64,000 nt of DNA from BPGX01 sp035405785 (GTDB lineage Bacteria; Bacteroidota; Bacteroidia; B-17B0; Aurantibacillaceae), in contig DAONJS010000001.1 in assembly GCA_035405785.1 (NCBI GenBank), positions 372,001-436,000 of the forward strand, in the 5' to 3' direction. The notes beneath the pieces are model-generated. The model ran no database searches and was not told where the DNA came from. It worked only from the letters and a program-made list of their open reading frames with translations. Below are positions 34,625 through 43,744 of this stretch, piece by piece (the stretch's first letter is position 1; each line of letters starts with the position of its first letter). A program made the translations under genes and the position numbers.

Positions 34625-35379
34625 TATTATGTATTATCCAAGCCCGAATGGGTTCTACCAGATTATCCGGAAAAGTATTATTACCAATTATAGATAATAT
34701 ACCATCATTGTATTTACAATACGAAAGAATTTCTCCTACTCAAAAAGCTAATAAAATAATTGTAGCAACTTCTAATTTACCTCAAGATGATATAATAGAA
34801 ACTATGTGTTCAAAATGGCAGATTCCTGTTTTCCGTGGTGATGAACAAAATGTTTTGCAGAGATTTTATGAAGCCGCTGTATTGTATCAGGCAGATGTTA
34901 TAGTTAGAATTACAGCAGATTGCCCCCTTCATCACTATAAAGTAATTGACTGGTGCATTGAACAATTTGAACAAAATAATGCGGATTATTTTTCTAACTC
35001 AAATGAGCCGCCAGTTTTAGAAGATGGCTGGGATACAGAAGTATTTGCTTTTAATGCATTAGAAACAGCATTTAAAGAAGCACAAAAGAACTATGAAAAA
35101 GAACATGTAACGCCATATATAAAGCATTCGGGTAAATTCAAGTGTGTTTTCAAAAAATATATTTCATCTAATAATCATTCTTATAAATTATCTTTAGATA
35201 ATGAAAATGATTATAAGCTCATTCAAACTATTTTTAAACACTTTTTTCCAAATATCTTTTTTGAAGTGGAAGAAGTAATTCAACTTTTAGAAATGAACCC
35301 ACAATTGTTAGAAATAAATAAAGAAAGTATTATAAACGAAGGATATTTAAAAAGTTTAAAATCTGAAAAAAATAAATAG
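34621..35379 (+). CDS. SpsF-like cytidylyltransferase
   Basis: A 252-residue nucleotidyltransferase of the SpsF/KdsB group. MILCIIQARMGSTRLSGKVL is the nucleotide-binding start, followed by SNLPQDDII, FRGDEQNVLQRFYEAA and VRITADCPLHHY with the metal Asp. Such enzymes activate sugars or nonulosonic acids, usually with CTP. It is the last gene of the GT-GNAT-SpsF operon and could activate the product of the NeuB-type synthase encoded at 45935. A terminator lies 16 nt downstream. Confidence 0.85.
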   Translation: MILCIIQARMGSTRLSGKVLLPIIDNIPSLYLQYERISPTQKANKIIVATSNLPQDDIIETMCSKWQIPVFRGDEQNVLQRFYEAAVLYQADVIVRITADCPLHHYKVIDWCIEQFEQNNADYFSNSNEPPVLEDGWDTEVFAFNALETAFKEAQKNYEKEHVTPYIKHSGKFKCVFKKYISSNNHSYKLSLDNENDYKLIQTIFKHFFPNIFFEVEEVIQLLEMNPQLLEINKESIINEGYLKSLKSEKNK

Positions 35380-35395
35380 CTTTTTTAAAAATCAA

Positions 35396-35421
35396 AAAGC
35401 CCCTTGTTTAATAGGGGCTTT
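35396..35421. terminator. Bidirectional intrinsic terminator after the SpsF-like gene
   Basis: AAAGCCCCT (35396-35404) pairs with AGGGGCTTT (35413-35421) around an 8-nt loop, with A-rich and T-rich flanks. It serves the SpsF operon (+) and the RRM gene (-). Confidence 0.88.
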
Positions 35422-35450
35422 AATACTTTTCTTCCTAATGATTCAGAAAT

Positions 35451-35720
35451 TTATTCTGCTGATGGCGTAGAATTTTCCTGACGCCCTCTTGCTTGTGATA
35501 CAATGAGAGGTCTTTCAAAGTGTACATATCCGTTCAATGCTTCAATGGCTCTTTGTGCTTCTTCATCATTGGGCATTTCTACGAATCCGTAACCTTTACT
35601 TCTTTGAGTATCTCGGTCTTTCACGATTTTTACTCTTTCTACAACTCCATATTGAGAAAATAAATCTCTCAAGGAATTTTCTCTTACTTTAAAGCTAATG
35701 TTGCTTACAAAAATGTTCAT
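35451..35720 (-). CDS. RNA-binding protein with one RRM domain
   Basis: An 89-residue RRM protein. RNP2 is MNIFVSNISF, RNP1 is KGYGFVEM, and the domain fills residues 1-80, followed by a short basic and Ser/Thr tail (ARGRQENSTPSAE). Such small RRM proteins are common in Bacteroidota, where they can serve as global RNA-binding regulators. I chose ATG 35720; an earlier in-frame start at 35738 falls inside the TATATTTG promoter. TatD is encoded upstream but has a separate 95-nt gap. Confidence 0.92.
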   Translation of the reverse strand: MNIFVSNISFKVRENSLRDLFSQYGVVERVKIVKDRDTQRSKGYGFVEMPNDEEAQRAIEALNGYVHFERPLIVSQARGRQENSTPSAE

Positions 35721-35735
35721 AGTTCTTATTTTTTG

Positions 35736-35743
35736 CAAATATA
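35736..35743 (-). promoter_or_regulatory. RRM gene -7 box (TATATTTG)
   Basis: Exact TAnnTTTG match on the minus strand, 15 nt from the ATG at 35720. Confidence 0.6.
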
Positions 35744-35815
35744 CAGAAAGTATTTTAATCTAAACAAAAAATTTTTTAATTTGTTAAAAAACTAAATTTA
35801 TCTATACAAAATTTT

Positions 35816-36586
35816 CTATTGAATAGTTTTAAAAATTTCCACAGAATTTGAATAAGTAGCCCTTGCTATTTCTTCAATAGTTATATTTTTAATTTCGGCT
35901 AATTTTTCTGCTACATAATAAAGATAGGCAGGTTCATTTCTTTTACCACGATAAGGGACTGGTGCTAAATAAGGAGCGTCTGTTTCAAGTACTAAATGTT
36001 TTATATCAATAAAATGTAGAACATCGGGTAATGTTGATTTTTTGTATGTCAGAACTCCACCAATACCCAGTTTGAAACGATTGTATGAAAGTATTTTTTG
36101 TGCTTGTTCAAGGGTACCAGTAAAACAATGAAAAATCCCAAAAGGAATTTCCTGCATTTTATCTAATACTTCAAATATCTCATCAAATGCTTCTCTGCAA
36201 TGAATAGACACAGAATAGTTGAATTGTACTGCCCATTCTAATTGCTTTTGAAAAACAAATTTTTGTTCATTTAGAAATGTTTTATCCCAGTATAAATCTA
36301 TTCCGATTTCACCAATACCTGCAAATTTTCTTTTAGGTAGTTCTTGATAAACAATTTCTAATTCCTGCTGATAATTTTCTTTGACACTTGTAGGATGTAA
36401 GCCCATCATAGGGAAACAAATATCAGAAAAATTTTTTTCTGTACTATATAATCTTTCAATAGTTGAACTGTCTATATTTGGTAATAAAATTTTTGAAATA
36501 CCTGCTTTTTGAGCTCTGTCTATGCATTCTGTTCTATCTTCGTCAAATTCTTCTGAAAATAAATGACAATGAGTATCAATAAACAT
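35816..36586 (-). CDS. TatD-family metal-dependent hydrolase
   Basis: A 256-residue TIM-barrel hydrolase, probably a deoxyribonuclease acting in the cytoplasm. Metal ligands and motifs are DTHCHLFSEEF, MGLHPTSV, GIGEIGIDLYWD, SIHCREAFDEI, FHCFTGTLEQA and LETDAPYLAPVPYRGKRNEP. Length is typical. It is flanked by separate promoter gaps and is not clearly in an operon. Confidence 0.93.
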   Translation of the reverse strand: MFIDTHCHLFSEEFDEDRTECIDRAQKAGISKILLPNIDSSTIERLYSTEKNFSDICFPMMGLHPTSVKENYQQELEIVYQELPKRKFAGIGEIGIDLYWDKTFLNEQKFVFQKQLEWAVQFNYSVSIHCREAFDEIFEVLDKMQEIPFGIFHCFTGTLEQAQKILSYNRFKLGIGGVLTYKKSTLPDVLHFIDIKHLVLETDAPYLAPVPYRGKRNEPAYLYYVAEKLAEIKNITIEEIARATYSNSVEIFKTIQ

Positions 36587-36667
36587 AAATAAATAAAATT
36601 ACTTAATTAAAAATTAAATGTAGAAATATACAGCACCCTAATTTGGATTAAAGAAATAAAACAAAAC

Positions 36668-37699
36668 TTAGTGCAAGCCCAATACTCCTTTTAGTTTAGA
36701 GATTTGATTATTCCACCACAATTTATTGCTTTCTAATTCCTCATCAGATGAAAAATCTGTGATATATAAAACAACATCGCCTGTTATTAAGTTTTTATGA
36801 ATGGCGAATTCAAAATAACTACCATCATTTTTTTCAACCCAATGGAAGCGAACAAGTTGATTTCTTTCTTGTTTAACTAATCTTGCCTGACTTGGAACGC
36901 CATTCCAAACAAAAGTATAAATTCCATTTCTGATATTTACATCATCACAAAACCACTCTGTAAGTTCAATAGGGTCAGTTAAAAATTTATACAATAATTC
37001 AGGTGAAACACGAAATACAAATTCAAGAGTGTATTTGCCTGGTGGTTCTGGTAAATCATCGGTAGTTTGCGAATAAACAGATGATAAATCTGTAGGTAAA
37101 TTGTCGCTAAACCCCGTATTTTCTGAGGAAGTATTTAATGATTGTGGTAAAAATTTTTCTTCTTTTGTTTCTTCTAATACTTTTTCAATAGTAATTTGTT
37201 CAATATATTGTTTTTTAGGTGTATGCTTGGCGGCATCGGCTTTGGTTAATTTAGGTTTTCCAGTTATAGTTTTGCTTTCTTTTTTGACTTTTGTTGTTGA
37301 AGAAATTTCTTTTTTTGCAGAAGATGGAGTAGTTTTTAATTTTGTATTTTTAGATTTGAGTTTGGGGCTAATGGTTTTTGATGTTATTTTTGTTGATTTG
37401 GATTTTGTTGTTTTTTTAGGTTTAGGTTTTACAACTTTCTTTGAACTAAGTTTTTTAGTTGGCTTACTGATTTTTTTCTTCAAATTCTTTTTAGGACTTA
37501 CTTTTTTGCTAAGCTTTTTGGTAGCGGCTTTTTTAATTGTTTTTGTTGAAGATTTTTTTGGAGAAGATGTTTTCTTCTTGGTAATTTTTTTGGATGGTTT
37601 TGGCTTTGTGGTCTTTTTCTTTAATGACAAAGATTTACTTTTAGTTGATTTTTTGGAGGTTTTCTTTTCGGATTTTTTTATTTTCTTTTTAGCCGCCAT
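36668..37699 (-). CDS. START-like domain protein with histone-H1-like Lys-rich N-terminal tail
   Basis: A 343-residue two-part protein. Roughly residues 1-150 are almost only Lys, Ser, Thr, Pro and Val in KKxxK/KPxKK runs (KKSEKKTSKKSTK, KKTTKPKPSKKITKKK), like histone H1 or AlgP-type tails, so it is probably disordered and nucleic-acid binding. A less basic linker leads to a START/SRPBCC-like domain (about 222-343): YTLEFVFRVSPELLYKFL, LTEWFCDDVNIRNGIYTFVW and WWNNQISKLKGVLGLH. The START-like domain alone is known in Bacteroidota; the long basic tail is unusual. No partner gene is evident. Confidence 0.8.
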   Translation of the reverse strand: MAAKKKIKKSEKKTSKKSTKSKSLSLKKKTTKPKPSKKITKKKTSSPKKSSTKTIKKAATKKLSKKVSPKKNLKKKISKPTKKLSSKKVVKPKPKKTTKSKSTKITSKTISPKLKSKNTKLKTTPSSAKKEISSTTKVKKESKTITGKPKLTKADAAKHTPKKQYIEQITIEKVLEETKEEKFLPQSLNTSSENTGFSDNLPTDLSSVYSQTTDDLPEPPGKYTLEFVFRVSPELLYKFLTDPIELTEWFCDDVNIRNGIYTFVWNGVPSQARLVKQERNQLVRFHWVEKNDGSYFEFAIHKNLITGDVVLYITDFSSDEELESNKLWWNNQISKLKGVLGLH

Positions 37700-37769
37700 A
37701 AAAAATTTTTGGCAAAATATACTTATGAAAACTCTATTTTGTGCTACGAAATATGGAATTTAACATTAT

Positions 37770-40547
37770 TTAACTTTTCATTATAGTTTTTTGTGCTAAA
37801 AATTTTCCCGTAATACTTTTTTCACATTCTACTAAATCGTCTACTGTTCCTTGAAACACTAAATATCCGCCATTTTTACCACCTTCTGGTCCAAGGTCTA
37901 TTACCCAGTCTGCATTTTTAATAATATCTTGCTGATGTTCTATTATGATAATAGTATGCCCTTTCATTATCAACTGTTGTAATGCTATCATTAACACTTC
38001 AATATCATAAAAATGTAATCCCGTAGAAGGTTCATCTAAAATAAATAAAGATGGTTCTGCTTTTTCTTGTTGTAAAAAGGTAGCAATTTTTAATCTTTGT
38101 AATTCACCACCACTCATTTTAGAAGTACTTTGTCCTAATGGTACATATCCTAATCCAACTGACTTCAATATCTCAAGATTTTTGATGAGTTCTTTTTTTA
38201 TATTTAAATGTGTTGTTTCTTTATTAAATAAATCGTATGCTTCATCAATGCTCATTTCCAAGACATCACTGATATTTTTATCAAAAAATTTTACCTGTAA
38301 TACTTCATTTTTGAATCTTTTTCCTTTACACTCATCGCAGGTCATTTCTATATCCGCCATAAATTGCATAGGTATTCGGATGATTCCTTCACCTGCACAT
38401 TTTGGGCATCTTCCACCATCAACATTAAAAGAAAAATAACTTTCTGATACTGAAATGCCTTGTAATTTTGCATAAATTCCAAATAATTTTCTGATGTAAT
38501 CATAAGTACCTGTGTATGTAGCACAATTACTACGAGTAGAGGTGCTAACTGAATTTTGATTGATATAATTTACAAATCTTATTCTATCAATTGCACCTGA
38601 AATTTTTGATGATGTATGTTTGCTAATCACTACATTTTCTATTTCAGGTAAAAGTTCTTCTTCTACAAGAGAAGATTTTCCTGACCCAGATACACCAGTA
38701 ATGCAGGTAATGGCATTAAATGGAAATTGAATATCTATTCCCTTAAGATTATTAGCACGGGCATTTTTGAAATAAATAAAATCAAATTGAGTTTTTTTGA
38801 ATGTGTTGGTAAAAACATTTTTTTTGCCAAATAAATAATCTGCTGTAAGAGAATTAGACGCATTTTTCATTTCTTCATATGTTCCCTGAAATACCACTTC
38901 GCCACCGTTTTTTCCTGCCCGGGGTCCCATATCTATAATTAAATCAGCATTTTTCATTACTTCTTCATCGTGTTCAACTACTACCACAGTATTTCCATTA
39001 TCTCGTAATTTTTTTAATGCTTTAATGAGCCGATGCGTGTCTCTTGGATGCAATCCAGTAGTAGGTTCATCTAAAATATAGATACTTCCTACTAAACTGC
39101 TTCCAATAGCAGTAGTTAGATAAACTCTTTGTGATTCACCGCCACTTAATGTTCTGATTTCACGATTTAAGGTAAGATAAGGTAATCCTACATCACACAA
39201 AAACTGTAAGCGAGTAATTATTTCGTTTAATAATTTTTGCACAGCGTCTCTATGAGGAATTTTTTCTGATAGTTCATTTTGAAAGTAATTCAGCAGTTCA
39301 TCAATAGGCGTTTCTACAAAATCTGCAATTGTTTTTCCCAATACTTTTATATACAGTGCTTCTTTTCTCAATCTTGAACCTTTACAATCATTACATTTAA
39401 TATGTGATTTTAATTTTTCTACATTGTTGTAATAAGTATAATATAAAAATGATAATTTTTCATTTTCTTTTAGAATTTTATACACACCTTTTGTTCTTCC
39501 TTTTCCAAACCATAAAATTTGCTTTTCTTCTTCTGTAAGATGTTCAATTTGTTTATCTACTATATCAGGATAATTATGTTCAATAAATTTTACATCTTCT
39601 TTATTAAAAATTGTTTTTTTGCTTAAAGTTTGATTTACTTTTAAAGAAGGATTTGTAAATACTTTATCAAAATCATAATCCCAAACTCTTCCTGTACCTT
39701 TGCAGGTTTGACAAATGCCATAAGGATTATTAAAGGCAAATAATTGCGGACTTGGCTCTTCAAAGCTTATTCCATCTGCTTCTAAAACATTTGTAAATTT
39801 ATGAAAGTGCCAATTGTTTTCTTTTTGTGTGATGACATAACAAATCCCATTGCTTTGATGATAGGCAGTTTCAACACTATCTGTAATTCTTGAAATTAAA
39901 TCTTCATCTATATTTTCAATATTTATTCTATCAATAATTAAAAAACAATGGTCAATTTTTTTAGGCAATTGATTAACAATATCATTTATTTTAAAAATTT
40001 CCTGATTGATTAAAACTCTTGAAAAACCCGATTCTGAAAGTGATGATAGTGTTTCAGATAATTTATTATGCACTTCAATTTTAATGCCGATGAATATATT
40101 CAAATCTTTTTCTAACTTTAAAATAAACTCTACAACATCTTGTGGGAAATGCCTTTTGATTTCTTGTCCTGTAACAGGATGATAAATACTTCCAATTCTT
40201 GCAAATAATACTCTCAAATAATCGTAAATTTCTGTAGCGGTGCCAACTGTGCTTCTTGGATTGTTAGTGCTTACTTTTTGTTCTAATGCAATGCAGGGCG
40301 ATAGTCCTTTAATATAATCCACGGGTGGTTTAGGTAATCTTTCAACAAATTGACGAGCATAAGAAGACAAACTTTCAATATACCGCCTGTGGCCTTCAGC
40401 ATACAGGGTATCATAGGCAAGTGAAGTTTTTCCTGAACCTGATAAACCTGTAATTACGACTAATTTTTTATGAGGGATTTTTACATCAATGCCTTTTAGG
40501 TTGTGGGTTTGGGCATTTTTTATGATGATGTAATTTTGAGTAGCCAT
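37770..40547 (-). CDS. uvrA: Excinuclease ABC subunit UvrA
   Basis: A 925-residue DNA-damage recognition ATPase. First ABC half: ITGLSGSGKTSLAYDTLYAE, then SLSSYARQFVERLPKPPVDY. Zinc finger one is CQTCKGTGRVW with CNDCKGSRL, and signature one is LSGGESQRVYLTTAIGSSLV. Second half: ITGVSGSGKSSLVEEELLP, CPKCAGEGIIRI with CDECKGKRF, MSGGELQRLKIATFLQQE and LFILDEPSTGLHF. The UvrB-binding region (about 130-245) is present, so this is not a shortened UvrA2. It could be one of two uvrA paralogues. A TAACTTTG promoter lies 19 nt upstream. Confidence 0.92.
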   Translation of the reverse strand: MATQNYIIIKNAQTHNLKGIDVKIPHKKLVVITGLSGSGKTSLAYDTLYAEGHRRYIESLSSYARQFVERLPKPPVDYIKGLSPCIALEQKVSTNNPRSTVGTATEIYDYLRVLFARIGSIYHPVTGQEIKRHFPQDVVEFILKLEKDLNIFIGIKIEVHNKLSETLSSLSESGFSRVLINQEIFKINDIVNQLPKKIDHCFLIIDRINIENIDEDLISRITDSVETAYHQSNGICYVITQKENNWHFHKFTNVLEADGISFEEPSPQLFAFNNPYGICQTCKGTGRVWDYDFDKVFTNPSLKVNQTLSKKTIFNKEDVKFIEHNYPDIVDKQIEHLTEEEKQILWFGKGRTKGVYKILKENEKLSFLYYTYYNNVEKLKSHIKCNDCKGSRLRKEALYIKVLGKTIADFVETPIDELLNYFQNELSEKIPHRDAVQKLLNEIITRLQFLCDVGLPYLTLNREIRTLSGGESQRVYLTTAIGSSLVGSIYILDEPTTGLHPRDTHRLIKALKKLRDNGNTVVVVEHDEEVMKNADLIIDMGPRAGKNGGEVVFQGTYEEMKNASNSLTADYLFGKKNVFTNTFKKTQFDFIYFKNARANNLKGIDIQFPFNAITCITGVSGSGKSSLVEEELLPEIENVVISKHTSSKISGAIDRIRFVNYINQNSVSTSTRSNCATYTGTYDYIRKLFGIYAKLQGISVSESYFSFNVDGGRCPKCAGEGIIRIPMQFMADIEMTCDECKGKRFKNEVLQVKFFDKNISDVLEMSIDEAYDLFNKETTHLNIKKELIKNLEILKSVGLGYVPLGQSTSKMSGGELQRLKIATFLQQEKAEPSLFILDEPSTGLHFYDIEVLMIALQQLIMKGHTIIIIEHQQDIIKNADWVIDLGPEGGKNGGYLVFQGTVDDLVECEKSITGKFLAQKTIMKS

Positions 40548-40566
40548 TAAGAAAAAATTTAATTTG

Positions 40567-40574
40567 CAAAGTTA
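40567..40574 (-). promoter_or_regulatory. uvrA -7 box (TAACTTTG)
   Basis: Exact TAnnTTTG match on the minus strand, 19 nt from the uvrA ATG. Confidence 0.6.
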
Positions 40575-40611
40575 CATTTAAATAATTTATCAATATTTGA
40601 AAATTTTTCAA

Positions 40612-40619
40612 TACATTTA
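40612..40619 (+). promoter_or_regulatory. Weak -7 box (TACATTTA) for the SpoIIE phosphatase gene
   Basis: One mismatch to TAnnTTTG, 7 nt before the ATG at 40627. It lies divergent to the uvrA promoter. Confidence 0.35.
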
Positions 40620-40626
40620 TGGCAGA

Positions 40627-43600
40627 ATGAAAGTTTCAAATTTTAATACATTCCAATTTAAGTGTATAATTTTGTTTCTGATATTTATCAGTTTAAATAT
40701 TTTTTCACAAAATTTTAGTTATAAAAAATTTACTACATCAGATGGTTTGATGAGCAATCAAATTGAAAATATATTTATTGATAGTAAAGGAATGTTGTGG
40801 ATTGGAAATGGTAATGGTATAACAAGATTTAAAGGAAAAACTTTTTCTAACTATGTCAATGATTCCATTATTGCACCTATTAGTACTACAAGTTCATTTA
40901 GAATTTCAGAATTAAATGATGGAAATATCTATTATTCAATTAAATATGGGTTTGCAAAAACATCTAAAAAGAAAAAACATTATTTAGATATTTATTTATC
41001 TGATACGCTTTCTTTAAAAGATGAAGAAGGGGTTATTGATAAAAATGGTATTCATTATTTTAAGAGTGGTTATATTCAACTTGATGTCAAAAATAATAAA
41101 GTTATCAGCCACCATCATTCAACTTACCCTGATGGTTATTCTTTTCCTTCAAATTTATTAGTATCAAATCATGGCAATGTTTTTTATTCTTTTTACAATA
41201 AAGATAAAGATGTAAGAACATTATTTCTGTATTCAAATAATGAATTCAGAAAAGTTTGTGATGACATTACATTTATTATGGCTGGGATATTTGAAAGTGA
41301 AAGATATTATTTCATCATCCCAGAAGATTTTAATCAATCAAATCCGATTATTTTAATCAACAAAAACAACTTAACTAAAACATTTATATTTAAAAATAAA
41401 GAGTTACCAAATATAACTTTGTTGGGTAATGGGGCTATTTTTAATGATAATTTTTTTTTCCCTTCATTAGAAGGATTTTTAATTATTTCACTTTCTAAAA
41501 AACAAACCTTTGTAAAAGATGAGTTTACCGAAAAGGTTAAAAATAAAGACGAACGATTTTATGAATCATTGTATTCACCAGTTTATTTTTATTCTAATTA
41601 TTTAATAAATGGTTATCGTTTGCTCAATCTTGTAAATTTCAATGTTTATATTCCAGATGGTCTGAAAGAAGAAATTAAAAGTGAAAATTTTATTCGTAAA
41701 GCTATTCCTGATAAAGAAGGAAATATATGGTATGCCACATATAATGGGTTGTTTCAGTTATTTCAATTACCTTATGTATTCGTATTTAATATTACAGAAG
41801 ATAGAATTGCAGAAATTAATGAATTAATTGAAAAAAATAGGTTTAAATGTGTTCAGAAGTTTGATGGAATTGATTATTGTCTGAATAATGACTCTGAAAA
41901 TATTCAAATTCTCATTCCAGAAGTAAAAGATAAATTTTACAAATTTTCATTATCAACTAAAAGTATATCACCAATATATGTAGAAGGGATTCAATCACCA
42001 ATATTAAAAGAAAGGTTGTATCCTTTGATGTCTTACAAAAAATTGATTATTTGTCAGGAATACACAAGGGGACTTGTTATTTATCGCTTAAATAATTCAT
42101 TAGATACTGCTTATTACAACTTGTTTAGTTATTCAAATGGATTGCTTTCAAATTATGTAGAAAATGTTTTTGTAGATAAAAATGAAAATATCTGGATAAT
42201 AACATGGGATGGGATTCAGGTAATAGGATATCAGGATTTGCTTAATAATAATTATGACAAAGCCATCAGATACTCACAAAGTTTTAAGTTAGATATGATT
42301 CCATATAAAATTAAAGACGATATTTATTTTGCAGATGGAACAAAATTGTATAAAATTTCTACATCTCAAAAAATATTTAATAACACACCTCCAGAAATTA
42401 TAATTGAAACTATTTCATACACAAAAGACAAAAAAACAAATGAATTAATTTTCAAGCAAGATAGCACTTATATTTTACCTTACAATTTTGATGAATTAAA
42501 AATAGATTTCTTTGGAGTTTGCTTATCCGATGGTTTTAAAGTAAAATACAAATACATAATTGATAATAAAGAGCATTATTTAAATGAAGGAAATATTGTA
42601 ATAAATGATTTATCAGTAGGCACACACACTTTAGTAATTTATGCTGCCAATAAATTTAATGTTTGGACGCCTATTCCTAAAAAAATTTACTTTGAAATAC
42701 CTCCACCAATATGGGAAAGATGGTGGTTTAGAGTGATTAGTTTAATTGTTATTCTTGGAATCATTATTTTAATTGTCAATAAAAGAGAATACGTTTTGAA
42801 AAAAAGACAAGTAGAATTAGAAAATTTAGTAAGTATTCGCACAAAAGAATTATCTGAACAAAATCAATTAATTGAACAAAAAAAATCAGAAATTTTAGAT
42901 AGTATTCATTATACAGAACGGCTTCAAAAATCATCTATACCTTCTGAAAATGAATTAAAAAAGATATTTCCAAAATCCTTTATTCTTTATCAACCAAAAG
43001 ATATAATTTCAGGAGATTTTTATTTTTCAAATTTAATCAAAACAAATAATGGAGAAATTTTACACAGCATTTGTGTTGGAGATTGTACAGGACACGGTGT
43101 TCCAGGTGCATTTATGAGTATTTTGGTGTTGGCTTATATTAAACAATCTATGAATGAAAAAGATGTCAATTCACCAGCAGATGCTCTTGAATTTATTTCC
43201 AAAAAAATTCAAAAGGTTTTAGAATATAATAATCAACAAGATGAAGTAAAAGACAGTGCTGATATGGTCTTTGCAGTGATTAATAATAAAACAAACACTC
43301 TATGGTGTGTATGTGCAAATAATCCAGTTTATTTAGTTAGAAACAATGAATTGATTGAAATTCCTGCTCAAAAGAGAACAGTAGGTTATAGTGATAATAT
43401 GGAACCATTTATCAATCAAACATTTGAGTTAAAGAGAGGTGATATGATATATTTATTTTCAGATGGTTATTCAGATCAGTTTGGCGGTTTAAATAAAAAT
43501 TCCAAATCAAATCAAAAAGATAAAAAATTCACCAAAAAAAGATTCAAACAAACTCTTCTGAATATATCAAAATTACCTATTGAACAACAAAAGGAAATGT

Positions 43601-43680
43601 TATTAAAAATACATTTAGAATGGAAAGGAAATGTTGATCAGACAGATGATATTTGTATAGTTGGAATTGAGTATGTATAG
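40627..43680 (+). CDS. Propeller-sensor SpoIIE/PP2C phosphatase
   Basis: A 1017-residue transmembrane phosphatase. Order: signal peptide (CIILFLIFISLNIFSQNF), two-component-regulator propeller repeats (FTTSDGLMSNQIENIFIDSK, GMLWIGNGNGI), Y_Y_Y-type Ig domain near residue 620, one membrane helix (WFRVISLIVILGIIILIV), coiled coil, and a C-terminal SpoIIE phosphatase (DIISGDFYF, VGDCTGHGVPGAFMS, IYLFSDGYSDQFGG). An extracytoplasmic signal would control dephosphorylation of a cytoplasmic partner, classically an anti-anti-sigma protein, but none is encoded nearby. ATG 40627 is preferred over an in-frame TTG at 40597 because it starts the signal peptide. Confidence 0.88.
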   Translation: MKVSNFNTFQFKCIILFLIFISLNIFSQNFSYKKFTTSDGLMSNQIENIFIDSKGMLWIGNGNGITRFKGKTFSNYVNDSIIAPISTTSSFRISELNDGNIYYSIKYGFAKTSKKKKHYLDIYLSDTLSLKDEEGVIDKNGIHYFKSGYIQLDVKNNKVISHHHSTYPDGYSFPSNLLVSNHGNVFYSFYNKDKDVRTLFLYSNNEFRKVCDDITFIMAGIFESERYYFIIPEDFNQSNPIILINKNNLTKTFIFKNKELPNITLLGNGAIFNDNFFFPSLEGFLIISLSKKQTFVKDEFTEKVKNKDERFYESLYSPVYFYSNYLINGYRLLNLVNFNVYIPDGLKEEIKSENFIRKAIPDKEGNIWYATYNGLFQLFQLPYVFVFNITEDRIAEINELIEKNRFKCVQKFDGIDYCLNNDSENIQILIPEVKDKFYKFSLSTKSISPIYVEGIQSPILKERLYPLMSYKKLIICQEYTRGLVIYRLNNSLDTAYYNLFSYSNGLLSNYVENVFVDKNENIWIITWDGIQVIGYQDLLNNNYDKAIRYSQSFKLDMIPYKIKDDIYFADGTKLYKISTSQKIFNNTPPEIIIETISYTKDKKTNELIFKQDSTYILPYNFDELKIDFFGVCLSDGFKVKYKYIIDNKEHYLNEGNIVINDLSVGTHTLVIYAANKFNVWTPIPKKIYFEIPPPIWERWWFRVISLIVILGIIILIVNKREYVLKKRQVELENLVSIRTKELSEQNQLIEQKKSEILDSIHYTERLQKSSIPSENELKKIFPKSFILYQPKDIISGDFYFSNLIKTNNGEILHSICVGDCTGHGVPGAFMSILVLAYIKQSMNEKDVNSPADALEFISKKIQKVLEYNNQQDEVKDSADMVFAVINNKTNTLWCVCANNPVYLVRNNELIEIPAQKRTVGYSDNMEPFINQTFELKRGDMIYLFSDGYSDQFGGLNKNSKSNQKDKKFTKKRFKQTLLNISKLPIEQQKEMLLKIHLEWKGNVDQTDDICIVGIEYV

Positions 43681-43720
43681 TCAAGTTCATCAAGTAATTA
43701 ATAATTAACTAAAATTCTAC

Positions 43721-43728
43721 TATATTTG
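43721..43728 (+). promoter_or_regulatory. -7 box (TATATTTG) for the aminotransferase-SDR-NeuB cassette
   Basis: Exact TAnnTTTG match, 16 nt before the ATG at 43745. Confidence 0.6.
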
Positions 43729-43744
43729 TGGCAACTCATATTTT

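Noticed and set aside
37101..37763. Long open frame on the plus strand opposite the Lys-rich gene
   Set aside because: It is antisense to AAA/AAG codons, gives an artificial Phe/Leu/Val-rich chain, and the minus-strand gene has a real START-like domain.
37770..40547. UvrA2-type shortened paralogue
   Set aside because: The UvrB-binding region and all zinc-finger cysteine pairs are present, so it is called a full UvrA.
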